From the NCBI RefSeq assembly GCF_026340465.1, contig NZ_JAPEPC010000001.1, positions 7,145,501 to 7,209,500 of the forward strand: a stretch of 64,000 nt of DNA, read 5' to 3'. Position numbers and translations under genes: made by a program. This DNA is from Streptomyces sp. NBC_01306 (lineage in GTDB: Bacteria > Actinomycetota > Actinomycetes > Streptomycetales > Streptomycetaceae). The stretch's first letter is position 1, and the number at the start of each line of letters is the position of its first letter. The notes beneath the pieces are model-generated. The model did no database searches. It was given only the letters and a program-made list of their open reading frames with translations, and was not told the origin of the DNA. Below are positions 33,926 to 42,164 of this stretch, piece by piece.

Positions 33926-35236
33926 TCACGCGCCGCGCGGTGACTCCACGGGACCGCTCCGCAGGTCCACGATCCGCTTGAACTTGCCCACCGACCTCTC
34001 CAGCGTCTCGGGGTCGACCACCTCGACCCCGACCGAGATCCCGATGGAGTCCTTGACGCCGGCCGCGACCGAACGGGCCGCGGCCTCCCGTGCCTCCGGC
34101 GTGGCGTCCGGCCTGGCTTCCGCCCGTACGGTCAGTGTGTCCATCCGGCCCTCGCGGGTGAGGCGCAGCTGGAAGTGCGGGGCGAGGCCGGGGGTGCGCA
34201 GCACGATCTCCTCGACCTGGGTGGGGAAGAGGTTCACCCCGCGCACGATGACCAGGTCGTCGCTGCGCCCGCTGATCCGCTCCATCCGCCGGAACACCCT
34301 GGCGGTGCCCGGCAGCAGCCGGGTCAGGTCCCTGCTCCGGTAACGGATCACCGGCATGGCCTCCTTGGTGAGCGAGGTGAAGACCAACTCCCCCTGCTCG
34401 CCGTCCGGCAGGACCTCACCCGTGACCGGGTCGACCACTTCCGGGTAAAAATGGTCCTCCCAGATATGGAGGCCGTCCTTGGTCTCCACGCATTCCTGGG
34501 CCACGCCGGGCCCCATGACCTCGGAGAGGCCGTAGATGTCGACGGCGTCGATCGCGAAGCGTTCCTCGATCTCGCGCCGCATCTCCTCGGTCCATGGTTC
34601 CGCGCCGAAGATACCGACCCGCAGTGAAGTGGACCTGGGGTCGATGCCCCGGCGCTCGAACTCGTCGAGCAGGGTGAGCATGTAGGTCGGTGTCACCATG
34701 ATGATCTCGGGGCGGAAGTCCTGGATGAGCTGCACCTGGCGGGCCGTCATCCCGCCGGAGGCGGGGATCACCGTGCACCCGAGGCGTTCGGCGCCGTAGT
34801 GCGCGCCGAGGCCGCCGGTGAACAGCCCGTATCCGTACGCCACATGGACCTTGTCGCCGGGCCTGCCGCCCGCCGCGCGGATGGACCGGGCCACCACGTC
34901 CGCCCAGGTGGACAGGTCGCGCTCGGTGTAGCCGACGACCGTCGGGCGGCCCGTCGTGCCGCTGGAGGCATGGATGCGCCGTACGTCGGACTGCGGTACG
35001 GCGAACATCCCGAACGGGTACTGGTCGCGCAGGTCGGCCTTGACGGTGAACGGGAAGCGGGCCAGGTCGGCGAGTGTGCGGCAGTCCTCAGGACGCAGCC
35101 CTGCCCTGTCGAAGGACTCACGGTAGAAGGGCACGTTCTCGTAGGCGTGCCGGAGCGTCGCGCGCAGCCGCTCGGTCTGAAGCGCTTCGAGCTCGTCGCG
35201 GCTGAGCCGCTCACCCGCGTCCAGCAGGGCTGTCAT
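33926..35236 (-). CDS. paaK: Phenylacetate-CoA ligase
   Basis: A 436-residue PaaK-type ligase, the usual length. It starts the aerobic phenylacetate pathway by forming phenylacetyl-CoA. Motifs: PFYRESFDRAGL, FTVKADLRDQYPFG, the phosphate loop HASSGTTGRPTVVGYT, IYGLSEVMGPG, RSRDLTRLLPG and GRSDDLVIVRGVNLFP. A GGGAG ribosome-binding site precedes the ATG at 35236. A TetR-type palindrome lies upstream. Its 3' end has a diverged second copy 17 kb away next to fadD. No other paa genes are in the window. Confidence 0.92.
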   Translation of the reverse strand: MTALLDAGERLSRDELEALQTERLRATLRHAYENVPFYRESFDRAGLRPEDCRTLADLARFPFTVKADLRDQYPFGMFAVPQSDVRRIHASSGTTGRPTVVGYTERDLSTWADVVARSIRAAGGRPGDKVHVAYGYGLFTGGLGAHYGAERLGCTVIPASGGMTARQVQLIQDFRPEIIMVTPTYMLTLLDEFERRGIDPRSTSLRVGIFGAEPWTEEMRREIEERFAIDAVDIYGLSEVMGPGVAQECVETKDGLHIWEDHFYPEVVDPVTGEVLPDGEQGELVFTSLTKEAMPVIRYRSRDLTRLLPGTARVFRRMERISGRSDDLVIVRGVNLFPTQVEEIVLRTPGLAPHFQLRLTREGRMDTLTVRAEARPDATPEAREAAARSVAAGVKDSIGISVGVEVVDPETLERSVGKFKRIVDLRSGPVESPRGA

Positions 35237-35277
35237 GTGGTCACTCCCGTCCCGATGTCCCCGACCGGCCAGCCAGC

Positions 35278-35295
35278 CGACCGATCATTCGGTCG
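35278..35295. promoter_or_regulatory. TetR-type palindrome upstream of paaK
   Basis: CGACCGATCATTCGGTCG has perfect seven-base arms around four bases, 42 bases before the paaK start. CGACCG/CGGTCG palindromes are typical of TetR-family regulators of phenylacetate genes (PaaR type). No such regulator is in the window. Confidence 0.65.
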
Positions 35296-35585
35296 CTCTG
35301 CTGTGATCAGTAATTCAGGAGCGGGCCGGAGCGTCAAGAGGTGCGCGCGGGTGAATGCCCGGCCGGGCACGGGCTCCGGAGGCAGGCATTCGACGGCGCC
35401 CGGCCGCCGTCGCCCCAGGGGCGGCCGAGCCTGAAGCAGGGGCCGTCCGCGGTCCCCGGAGCGCCAACTCCCGGGCAGGGGTGCGGGGTGGCATTGGCGA
35501 GGTCGGGGCACGGGTGTAAATTTTCGGACGTTCACTCACCGTGGTGTACGGCGCGGCGCCGGGCACCGTGACGATCGGAGCGGCC

Positions 35586-35648
35586 ATGCGCATCACCACC
35601 GAAGAGGACGGGCGCCGCGGCGCCGGACTGCCCGGGGCCCTCGCGTGA
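35586..35648 (+). pseudogene. Degenerate ferredoxin-like N-terminal fragment
   Basis: An ATG at 35586 encodes MRITTEEDGRRGAGLPGALA and a TGA overlapping the GTG of the ferredoxin reductase. Actinobacterial P450-type ferredoxins begin MRI-x-D-x-D-x-C-x-GAGLC, and a ferredoxin gene commonly precedes this type of reductase. Here both cysteines of that motif are lost (Arg and Pro) and the rest of the gene is missing. It may be a remnant or an unrelated leader peptide. Confidence 0.4.
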
Positions 35649-36859
35649 GCGGTCCGCGCCGGGTCGTGGTCGTCGGCGCGTCCGCCGCGGGCCTCGCCGC
35701 GGCGGAGGGGCTGCGCCGGTCCGGTTACGACGGCGGGCTCGTGCTCGTCGGCGAGGAGGCGCACCTTCCGTACGACCGCCCGCCGCTCTCCAAGCAACTT
35801 CTCGCCGGTGAGTGGGCGGCCGACCGGGTCCTGCTGCGGAGCGCCGATGCGCTGGCCGACCTGGACATCGAGCTGCGCTCCGGCACCAGGGCCCGGGCCC
35901 TCGACCCGGCCGCCCGGGAGATGGACACCGGCGAGGGCGGCACCATCGGCTATGACGCGCTCGTCATCGCCACCGGAGTCCGGCCCAGGGTGCTGCCGGG
36001 CACGGACGGTATCGCGGGGGTTCATGTCCTGCGCACGCTGGACGACGCGACAGCCCTGCGCGAGTCGCTCGCCGGCCGCCCGCATCTGGTGATCGTCGGC
36101 GGAGGCTTCATCGGCGCCGAGGCCGCCGCCGTCGCCCGGGAGGCCGGCTGCGAGGTCACGCTGGTGACCGACCGGGCGGTGCCGCTCGCCGACGCGGTCG
36201 GCCACGACATCGGGAGCATGCTGACGGAGGTGCACCACGAACACGGTGTACGGACCGTGACCGATGCCCTCGTCGAGAGCATCGTCACCGATGGCGGCCG
36301 TGCGACGGGCGTACGCCTCTCCGACGGCCGCACCCTCGCGGCTGACGCCGTGCTCGTCGGCATCGGGGCGCGGCCCAACACCGAATGGCTCGCGGGAAGC
36401 GGGCTCCGCCTCGGCGACGGCGTCGAGTGCGACGCCACCCTGCGCGCCGCCGAGCACATCTGGGCCGCCGGCGACGTGGCGTCCTGGCCCGACGCGGTGA
36501 CCGGGGAGCGGCTGCGGATCGAGCACCGCACCAACGCATCCGAACAAGGCCGCGCGGTCGCCCGCAACATCCTCGCCGGAGAGGCGGCCACCGCCTTCAC
36601 CACGGTGCCCTTCGTCTGGTCGGACCAGTACGACCTCAAGGTCCAGATCCACGGCAGGACCCGGGGCGCCGACCAGGTGCACATCGTCGAAGGGAGCCTC
36701 GCCGAGCGGAAGTTCACCGCACTGTTCGCCCGTGCGGGACAGGTCTGCGGCGCGGTCGGTGTGAACATGATCCGTCCGCTGCGCACCCTGCGCCCCCTGG
36801 TCGCGGCCCGCACACCGTGGGCGGAGGCGCTCGCACCGCAGGGAGCCGGGGCCGCCTGA
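35645..36859 (+). CDS. FAD-dependent ferredoxin reductase-like oxidoreductase
   Basis: A 404-residue pyridine nucleotide-disulfide family enzyme of the ferredoxin/putidaredoxin reductase type. FAD-binding VVVGASAAGLAAAEGLRR is at the N-terminus, the NAD(P)H motif is VIVGGGFIGAEAAAVAREAG (around residue 150), the second FAD motif is IWAAGDVASWPD, and a C-terminal reductase domain follows (VWSDQYDLKVQIHG). It should pass electrons from NAD(P)H to a ferredoxin serving a monooxygenase. The GTG at 35645 overlaps the stop of a ferredoxin-like fragment. No P450 or oxygenase gene is adjacent. Confidence 0.87.
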   Translation: MSGPRRVVVVGASAAGLAAAEGLRRSGYDGGLVLVGEEAHLPYDRPPLSKQLLAGEWAADRVLLRSADALADLDIELRSGTRARALDPAAREMDTGEGGTIGYDALVIATGVRPRVLPGTDGIAGVHVLRTLDDATALRESLAGRPHLVIVGGGFIGAEAAAVAREAGCEVTLVTDRAVPLADAVGHDIGSMLTEVHHEHGVRTVTDALVESIVTDGGRATGVRLSDGRTLAADAVLVGIGARPNTEWLAGSGLRLGDGVECDATLRAAEHIWAAGDVASWPDAVTGERLRIEHRTNASEQGRAVARNILAGEAATAFTTVPFVWSDQYDLKVQIHGRTRGADQVHIVEGSLAERKFTALFARAGQVCGAVGVNMIRPLRTLRPLVAARTPWAEALAPQGAGAA

Positions 36860-36991
36860 TCCCCGTCCGCCGGGGGCGTCGCGCCGCCCCCGGCGGACCT
36901 TCCGGGGACCGTGGCTCCGACCGCCACGGCGCCGTACCGGGCCACGGTCACCGGAACTCCGCCCCGCCACCGGGCCGTACCGGAGCCATGG

Positions 36992-38299
36992 TCACCCGAA
37001 CTCCGGACCGGCCACGGTGCCGCACCGGCCGGCGGGCCGCGCGATCACCAGCGCGAGCAGCGCACCGGCGCCGCAGACCGCGCCGATCGCGACCCACAGC
37101 GGGTCGTACGAACCGAACGCGTCCCGTGCCACCCCGCCGAGGAACGCGGCAAGCCCGGCGCCCAGTTGGTGCGCGGCGGCCACCCAGCCGAAGACGATCG
37201 CACTGTCCGCCCCGTACAACTCCCGGCAGAGCGCGAGAGTCGGCGGCACGGTGGCCACGTCGAGCAGCCCGAAGAGCACCACGAAGGCGACCATCGGCGG
37301 CTGGACCGTTGCCGACATCAGCACCGGCAGGCAGAGCAGCGTCACCCCGCGCAGCGCGTAGTACACGGCGAGCAGCCTGCGCGGGTCGAGACGGTCCGTC
37401 AGCCAGCCGGAGAGGATCGTGCCCGCGACGTTGAAGACACCGATCAGCGCGAGCAGCGAGGACGCGGCGGTCGCGGGCATCCCGTGGTCATGGGCGGCGG
37501 GTGTGAAGTGCGTCCACATCACGCCGTTGGTCGAGGCGCCGCAGATCGCGAAGGTGGCCGCGAGCAGCCAGAACGGGGCACCCCGCGCCACCGTGCCCAG
37601 GACCCGCACCGTACGGGCGGCCGCACCCGGCAGGGCGGCCGGCTTCGGGGTGAACCGCTGGGCCCCGTAGGCCCGTACGCCCGCATCGGCGGGGTGGTCC
37701 CGCAGCAGCACCAGCGCCAGAGGCAGCGCCGCGCACGCGACCAGTGCCGGCAGCACCGCGGCCGTCCGCCACCCGTGGCCGTCGACCACCCACGAAAGCA
37801 CGGGCAGGAAGACGAACTGGCCGAAGACCCCGGCGGCCGTGAGCACCCCGCTGACCAGCCCGCGCCGCCGGACGAACCAGCGCTGGGTGACGGTCGCCGC
37901 GAAGGTCAGCGCCATCGCACCGGAGGCGAGTCCGATCAGCAGGCCCCAGGTCAGTACGTACTGCCAGGGGGCGCTCATCGCGGTGCTGAGCAGGGCGCCG
38001 ACGGCGACGGCGGCCAGCGCCGCGCCCACCACCCTCCGCATCCCGAACCGGTCCATCAGCGCGGCCGAGAACGGGGCGACGGCCCCGTACACCACCATGT
38101 TCACCGAGGCCGCCAGGCCGATCTCCCCGTGCGACCAGCCGAACTCCCGGTGCAGCGGCTCCGTGAACAGCCCCGCCATCGTGGTGAACGCCCCCGCCGC
38201 CACGATCGCCAGCGCCGCAACGGCCGCGACCGGCCAGGCGGGATGCAGCCGCCCGCGCTTCGTCGGGCCACCCGTGTACTTCGTCGCGATATCAGCCAT
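36992..38299 (-). CDS. MFS transporter
   Basis: A 435-residue major facilitator with twelve predicted transmembrane helices in two halves. The inter-helix 2-3 motif is ALMDRFGMRRVVGAAL; the second-half equivalent is GWLTDRLDPRRLLA. It resembles the oxalate/formate antiporter-like group but the substrate is unknown. The ATG at 38299 begins MADIATKYTGG; upstream frame is ignored. It is divergent from the AraC-type regulator, separated by 70 bases that hold AdpA-like boxes, so it is a likely target of that regulator. Confidence 0.85.
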   Translation of the reverse strand: MADIATKYTGGPTKRGRLHPAWPVAAVAALAIVAAGAFTTMAGLFTEPLHREFGWSHGEIGLAASVNMVVYGAVAPFSAALMDRFGMRRVVGAALAAVAVGALLSTAMSAPWQYVLTWGLLIGLASGAMALTFAATVTQRWFVRRRGLVSGVLTAAGVFGQFVFLPVLSWVVDGHGWRTAAVLPALVACAALPLALVLLRDHPADAGVRAYGAQRFTPKPAALPGAAARTVRVLGTVARGAPFWLLAATFAICGASTNGVMWTHFTPAAHDHGMPATAASSLLALIGVFNVAGTILSGWLTDRLDPRRLLAVYYALRGVTLLCLPVLMSATVQPPMVAFVVLFGLLDVATVPPTLALCRELYGADSAIVFGWVAAAHQLGAGLAAFLGGVARDAFGSYDPLWVAIGAVCGAGALLALVIARPAGRCGTVAGPEFG

Positions 38300-38335
38300 G
38301 CACCGACCCTGCGCCCCGGCCGTGACCGGTACCAG

Positions 38336-38370
38336 TGGCGAGATGGACATGATGTGCAAGGATCTCGCCA
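38336..38370. promoter_or_regulatory. Inverted pair of AdpA-like boxes
   Basis: TGGCGAGAT at 38336-38344 and its complement ATCTCGCCA at 38362-38370 flank 17 bases. The right copy, read on the minus strand as TGGCGAGATC, fits the AdpA consensus TGGCSNGWWY fully; the left copy fits nine of ten positions. They span the ribosome-binding site and start of an AdpA-like gene, so autoregulation, or an RNA hairpin sequestering the start, is likely. Confidence 0.6.
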
Positions 38371-39458
38371 TGACTCTCTTCGGTGACGGAGCAGGCCCCG
38401 GCGGGCGCCACCGGGTGGCCGTCCTCGTGCGCCACGGGATGCTGCCCATGGAGCTCGGAATCGTCCACCGGCTGTTCAGAGGCGCGGTGTCGGCGGCGGG
38501 CGAGCCCCTGTACACCGTCCTGACCTGCACGGTCGAGCCGGGGGAGATCCGGACCGAGGCCGATGTGACCGTCAACGTCACCCTCGGGCCGGAACTGCTC
38601 ACCGAGGCGGACACCGTGGTCGTCCCGGCATCGGACGAGGACTACTCCCCGCGCGAAGCCCCGTATCTGCCGCCCGCGCTCGCCGACGCCTTCGCGCGGA
38701 TCCGCCCCGGGACCCGTCTCGCCTCCATCTGCACCGGCTCCTTCGTGCTGGCCGCGGCCGGGTTCCTGGACGGCAGGCGCGCCACCACCCACTGGCGCTC
38801 GGCCGCCGATCTGCGGCGGCTCCACCCGGCGGTGGACGTCGATCCCGATGTGCTCTACACCGACGACCGGGGTGTCCTCACCTCGGCCGGTGTGGCCTCG
38901 GGCATCGACCTCTGCCTGCACATGATCCGCAGCGACCACGGCGCCGCCGTCGCCAACGCGGTGGCCCGCGCCACGGTGGTTCCGCCCCACCGCGAGGGCG
39001 GCCAGGCGCAGTTCGTGCCCTGCCCGGTCCCGGCACCCGCACCGCTGCCGACCGGCGCGGCGCGCGCCTGGGCGCTGGAGCACCTGGGGGAGCGCATCAC
39101 CCTGGACGCGCTGGCGGCCCGCGCCTCGATGAGCACCCGCACCTTCTCGCGCCGCTTCTGCGAGGAGGTCGGCCTCACGCCCGTCCAGTGGCTCACCCAG
39201 CGCCGTGTCGACCTGGCAAGACAGCTTCTGGAGGAGACCGATCTGCCGGTCGACCGGGTGGCGGCGGACGCCGGGTTCGGGACCGCTGCGTCCTTCCGCA
39301 ACCATCTGCACGAGGCGCTCGGGGTGTCCCCGAGCGCCTACCGTGCCACCTTCCGCGGTTCCGGTTCTGTCCGGCCCGGTCGCCCGTACGCGGGTCAGCC
39401 GGCTCGCCCGGACACGGTTCAGTCGGCGGCGACCGCCACCCCGCGCGCCCAGCGGTAG
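38370..39458 (+). CDS. AraC-family regulator with DJ-1/PfpI domain (AdpA/GlxA type)
   Basis: A 362-residue regulator. The N-terminal DJ-1/PfpI-like domain includes the nucleophile-elbow segment ASICTGSFVLAAAGFLDG and THWRSAADLRR. The C-terminal AraC domain has two helix-turn-helices (ITLDALAARASMSTRTFSRRF and DRVAADAGFGTAASFRNHLHEA). This is the AdpA/GlxA architecture. The ATG at 38370 is favoured over nearby upstream ATGs because AAGGA lies seven bases before it. It is divergent from the MFS gene. The 3' end overlaps the convergent acyl-CoA synthetase by 40 bases. Confidence 0.88.
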   Translation: MTLFGDGAGPGGRHRVAVLVRHGMLPMELGIVHRLFRGAVSAAGEPLYTVLTCTVEPGEIRTEADVTVNVTLGPELLTEADTVVVPASDEDYSPREAPYLPPALADAFARIRPGTRLASICTGSFVLAAAGFLDGRRATTHWRSAADLRRLHPAVDVDPDVLYTDDRGVLTSAGVASGIDLCLHMIRSDHGAAVANAVARATVVPPHREGGQAQFVPCPVPAPAPLPTGAARAWALEHLGERITLDALAARASMSTRTFSRRFCEEVGLTPVQWLTQRRVDLARQLLEETDLPVDRVAADAGFGTAASFRNHLHEALGVSPSAYRATFRGSGSVRPGRPYAGQPARPDTVQSAATATPRAQR

Positions 39459-41041
39459 TCGGCCTTGCCGCTCGGCGAGCGCTGGATCTCCGGGGCTATC
39501 ACCAGCTGCCTGGGCACCTTGTACCCGGCGATCTTGCTGCGGCAGTGTGCCTGGATGTCGTCCAGGCTGGGTTCGTCCGCCCCCGGGCGTACCTGCACCA
39601 CGGCCGCCACATGGTTGCCCCACCGGGCGTCCGGCACCCCGGCGACCAGGGCGTCGTACACATCGGGGTGGGACTTGAGCGCCTGCTCGACCTCTTCCGG
39701 ATACACCTTCTCGCCACCGGTGTTGATGCACTGCGAGCCGCGCCCCAGGACGGTGACGATGCCCTCCTCGTCGACGGTCGCCATGTCGCCGAGCAGTACC
39801 CACCGCTCGCCGTCGCTCTGGAAGAAGGTCTCGGCCGTCTTCTGAGGGTCGTTGTAGTAGCCGAGCGGGACATGCCCGCGCTGCGCGATCCGGCCGACCT
39901 CGCCGACGGCCACCTGCCGGCAGGTGGCCGGATCGACCACCGCGGTACGGGAGTTCATCCGCAGCCTGAACCCCTTGTCGGGGCCGGAGTCGGGGGTCGC
40001 CGTTCCGTTGAACCCGGACTCCGACGAGCCGAAGTTGTTCAGCAGCATCGCCGTCGGCACCAGCTCCTGGAACTGCGCGCGCACCGTCTCCGACATGATG
40101 GCGCCCGAGCTGGAGACGCTGAACAGCGAGGAGCAGTCGGTGCCGCTGAGCGGGCCGCTGAGCGCGTCGATCAGCGGTCGCAGCATCGCGTCGCCGACCA
40201 GCGAGACACTGGTGACCTTCTCCTTCTCGATGGTGCGGAGCACCTCTTCCGGGGCGAACTTCCGGTGGATCACGATCCGCTGGCCGAAGTTGAAGGCGAT
40301 GAAGGCGGTCAGGGTGGAGGTGCCGTGCATCAGCGGGGGAGTGGGGAAGAAGGTGATCCCGTCGCCGCCCGCGGCCACCCGCTCCGCCAGTTCCTCCGGC
40401 GCGCCGACCGGCTCGCCGGTGGGGGCGCCGCCGCCGAGGCCGGAGAAGAACAGGTCCTCCGCACGCCACATGACGCCCTTCGGCATCCCGGTGGTGCCCC
40501 CGGTGTAGATGATGAACTGGTCGTCGGCCGACCGGGGTCCGAAGCCGCGCTCCGGGGATCCGGCGGCCTCCGCATCGGCGTACGCCACCGGCCGGACGCC
40601 GGGCTCCGGCGCCCCCTCGGGGGGCTCGCCGACCCGTATCAGGTGGCGCAGCTTCTCGGTCTTCGGCAGCGCCGCCGCGACCCGCTCGGTGAACTCGCCG
40701 TCGAAGACCAGCGCCGCCAGATCCGCATCCCGGTAGAGGTAGACCAACTCCTCTTCCACATACCGGTAGTTGACATTGACCGGCACGACACGCGCCTTGA
40801 GACAGGCGAGCACGGTCTGCAGGTACTCCACCCCGTTGTACAGATGCAGCCCCAGGTGCTCGCCGGGGCGGATTCCGCTGTCGGCCAGATGGTGCGCGAT
40901 CCGGTTGGCCGCCTCGTCCAGCGCGGCATACGTGAGCCTGCGCTCCGCGCCCGTACCGGGATGGTCGATGAACACGAGCGCCTCGCGGTCCGGAACCGCG
41001 TCGACGACGGACTCGAACAGGTCGGCAAGGTTGTACTCCAC
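39419..41041 (-). CDS. Acyl-CoA synthetase (AMP-forming)
   Basis: A 540-residue adenylate-forming ligase. It has the phosphate loop IYTGGTTGMPKGVMWR, the A5 region NNFGSSESGFNG, the hinge GRGSQCINTGGEKVYPEEVE and the catalytic lysine in SPSGKADYRWA. The GTG at 41041 is chosen because AGGAG lies five bases upstream; the open frame extends further but without support. In actinobacteria this ligase type is often beside crotonase and DUF35/thiolase genes of CoA-ester catabolism, as here. It is divergent from the crotonase gene with a shared operator. Confidence 0.9.
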   Translation of the reverse strand: MEYNLADLFESVVDAVPDREALVFIDHPGTGAERRLTYAALDEAANRIAHHLADSGIRPGEHLGLHLYNGVEYLQTVLACLKARVVPVNVNYRYVEEELVYLYRDADLAALVFDGEFTERVAAALPKTEKLRHLIRVGEPPEGAPEPGVRPVAYADAEAAGSPERGFGPRSADDQFIIYTGGTTGMPKGVMWRAEDLFFSGLGGGAPTGEPVGAPEELAERVAAGGDGITFFPTPPLMHGTSTLTAFIAFNFGQRIVIHRKFAPEEVLRTIEKEKVTSVSLVGDAMLRPLIDALSGPLSGTDCSSLFSVSSSGAIMSETVRAQFQELVPTAMLLNNFGSSESGFNGTATPDSGPDKGFRLRMNSRTAVVDPATCRQVAVGEVGRIAQRGHVPLGYYNDPQKTAETFFQSDGERWVLLGDMATVDEEGIVTVLGRGSQCINTGGEKVYPEEVEQALKSHPDVYDALVAGVPDARWGNHVAAVVQVRPGADEPSLDDIQAHCRSKIAGYKVPRQLVIAPEIQRSPSGKADYRWARGVAVAAD

Positions 41042-41124
41042 CACATCTCCTGACGCCGGCGTCCAATGACCCGGCGTCATTACAGCGCCGCGCGCGGAAA
41101 GTGGGAAGGCCCCCCGCGAAGAAA

Positions 41125-41141
41125 TCTGACTGACTGTCAGA
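41125..41141. promoter_or_regulatory. Palindromic operator TCTGAC-N5-GTCAGA
   Basis: TCTGACTGACTGTCAGA is a 17-base palindrome with six-base arms between the divergent acyl-CoA synthetase and crotonase genes. It shares the TCTGA-N7-TCAGA frame with the site at 11147-11163 upstream of the nitronate monooxygenase/acyl-CoA synthetase pair. Confidence 0.65.
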
Positions 41142-41247
41142 AAACTATTGAACTGCAACCCCGCCTCCTGCAACCTGTCTACGCGCCGCTCATCGATCCG
41201 GCTCACATCCTCTGAGGGCGCCCAGGTCTTGAAACGGGAGGACGGTC

Positions 41248-42048
41248 ATGGGTGGTACGGAACACCTCACCGTGCGGCGCGAAGGCGCCACGCTGGTGCT
41301 CACTCTGAACAGGCCGGAGGCGAAGAACGCGCTCTCGCTGCCGATGCTGGTCGGGCTCTACGACGGTTGGCTGGCGGCCGACGAGGACGACGAGGTCCGC
41401 TCGGTGGTGCTCACCGGAGCGGGCGGCGCCTTCTGCGCCGGCATGGACCTCAAGGCCCTGGCCGGCGCGGGGATGGAGGGCGAGCAGTACCGCGACCGCC
41501 TCAAGGCCGACCCCGATCTGCACTGGAAGGCGATGCTGCGCCACCACCGGCCCCGCAAACCGGTGATCGCCGCGGTCGAGGGCCACTGCGTCGCCGGAGG
41601 CACCGAGATCCTCCAGGGCACCGACATCCGGGTCGGGGCCGAGAGCGCCACCTTCGGCCTCTTCGAGGTCAGGCGCGGACTCTTCCCGATCGGCGGCTCC
41701 ACGGTGCGCCTTCAGCGCCAGATCCCCCGCACCCACGCGCTGGAGATGCTGCTCACCGGCCGCCCTTACACCGCGGCCGAAGCGGCGGCCGTCGGTCTCA
41801 TCGGCCATGTGGTGCCCGACGGCACCGCACTGGAGAAGGCCCTGGAGATCGCCGCGCAGATCAACGCCTGCGGGCCGCTCGCCGTGGAAGCCGTCAAGGC
41901 CTCGGTCTACGAGACGGCCGAACTGACCGAGACCGAGGGGCTGAAGGCCGAACTGGACCGCGGCTGGCCCGTCTTCGACACCGCGGACGCGAAGGAGGGC
42001 TCACGCGCCTTCGCCGAGAAACGGCCGCCCGTCTATCGCAGGGCCTGA
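41248..42048 (+). CDS. Enoyl-CoA hydratase/isomerase (crotonase family)
   Basis: A 266-residue crotonase-superfamily protein. The first oxyanion-hole segment is GAGGAFCAGMDLKAL, the second AVEGHCVAGGTEILQGTDIRV; a catalytic-region Glu is seen in FGLFEVRRGLFPIGGS. It probably hydrates an enoyl-CoA in the pathway encoded by the following genes. A GGGAGGA ribosome-binding site precedes the ATG. It is the first gene of an operon of four. Confidence 0.88.
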   Translation: MGGTEHLTVRREGATLVLTLNRPEAKNALSLPMLVGLYDGWLAADEDDEVRSVVLTGAGGAFCAGMDLKALAGAGMEGEQYRDRLKADPDLHWKAMLRHHRPRKPVIAAVEGHCVAGGTEILQGTDIRVGAESATFGLFEVRRGLFPIGGSTVRLQRQIPRTHALEMLLTGRPYTAAEAAAVGLIGHVVPDGTALEKALEIAAQINACGPLAVEAVKASVYETAELTETEGLKAELDRGWPVFDTADAKEGSRAFAEKRPPVYRRA

Positions 42049-42164
42049 CCGTGCGCCGCATTCCGCACCGGCCCCCGGCCCCCGGCCGGCACCGGTTCCC
42101 CTTCCGACGCTCCGGCACCCGCCGGACGAGCCCCCGCCCGCAGCGGAGAATTTGGAGCCCACCC

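Noticed and set aside
38292..41066. A 924-codon minus-strand open frame
   Set aside because: It lies in a different frame over the acyl-CoA synthetase and AdpA-like genes and has the Arg/Gly-rich composition of a shadow frame.
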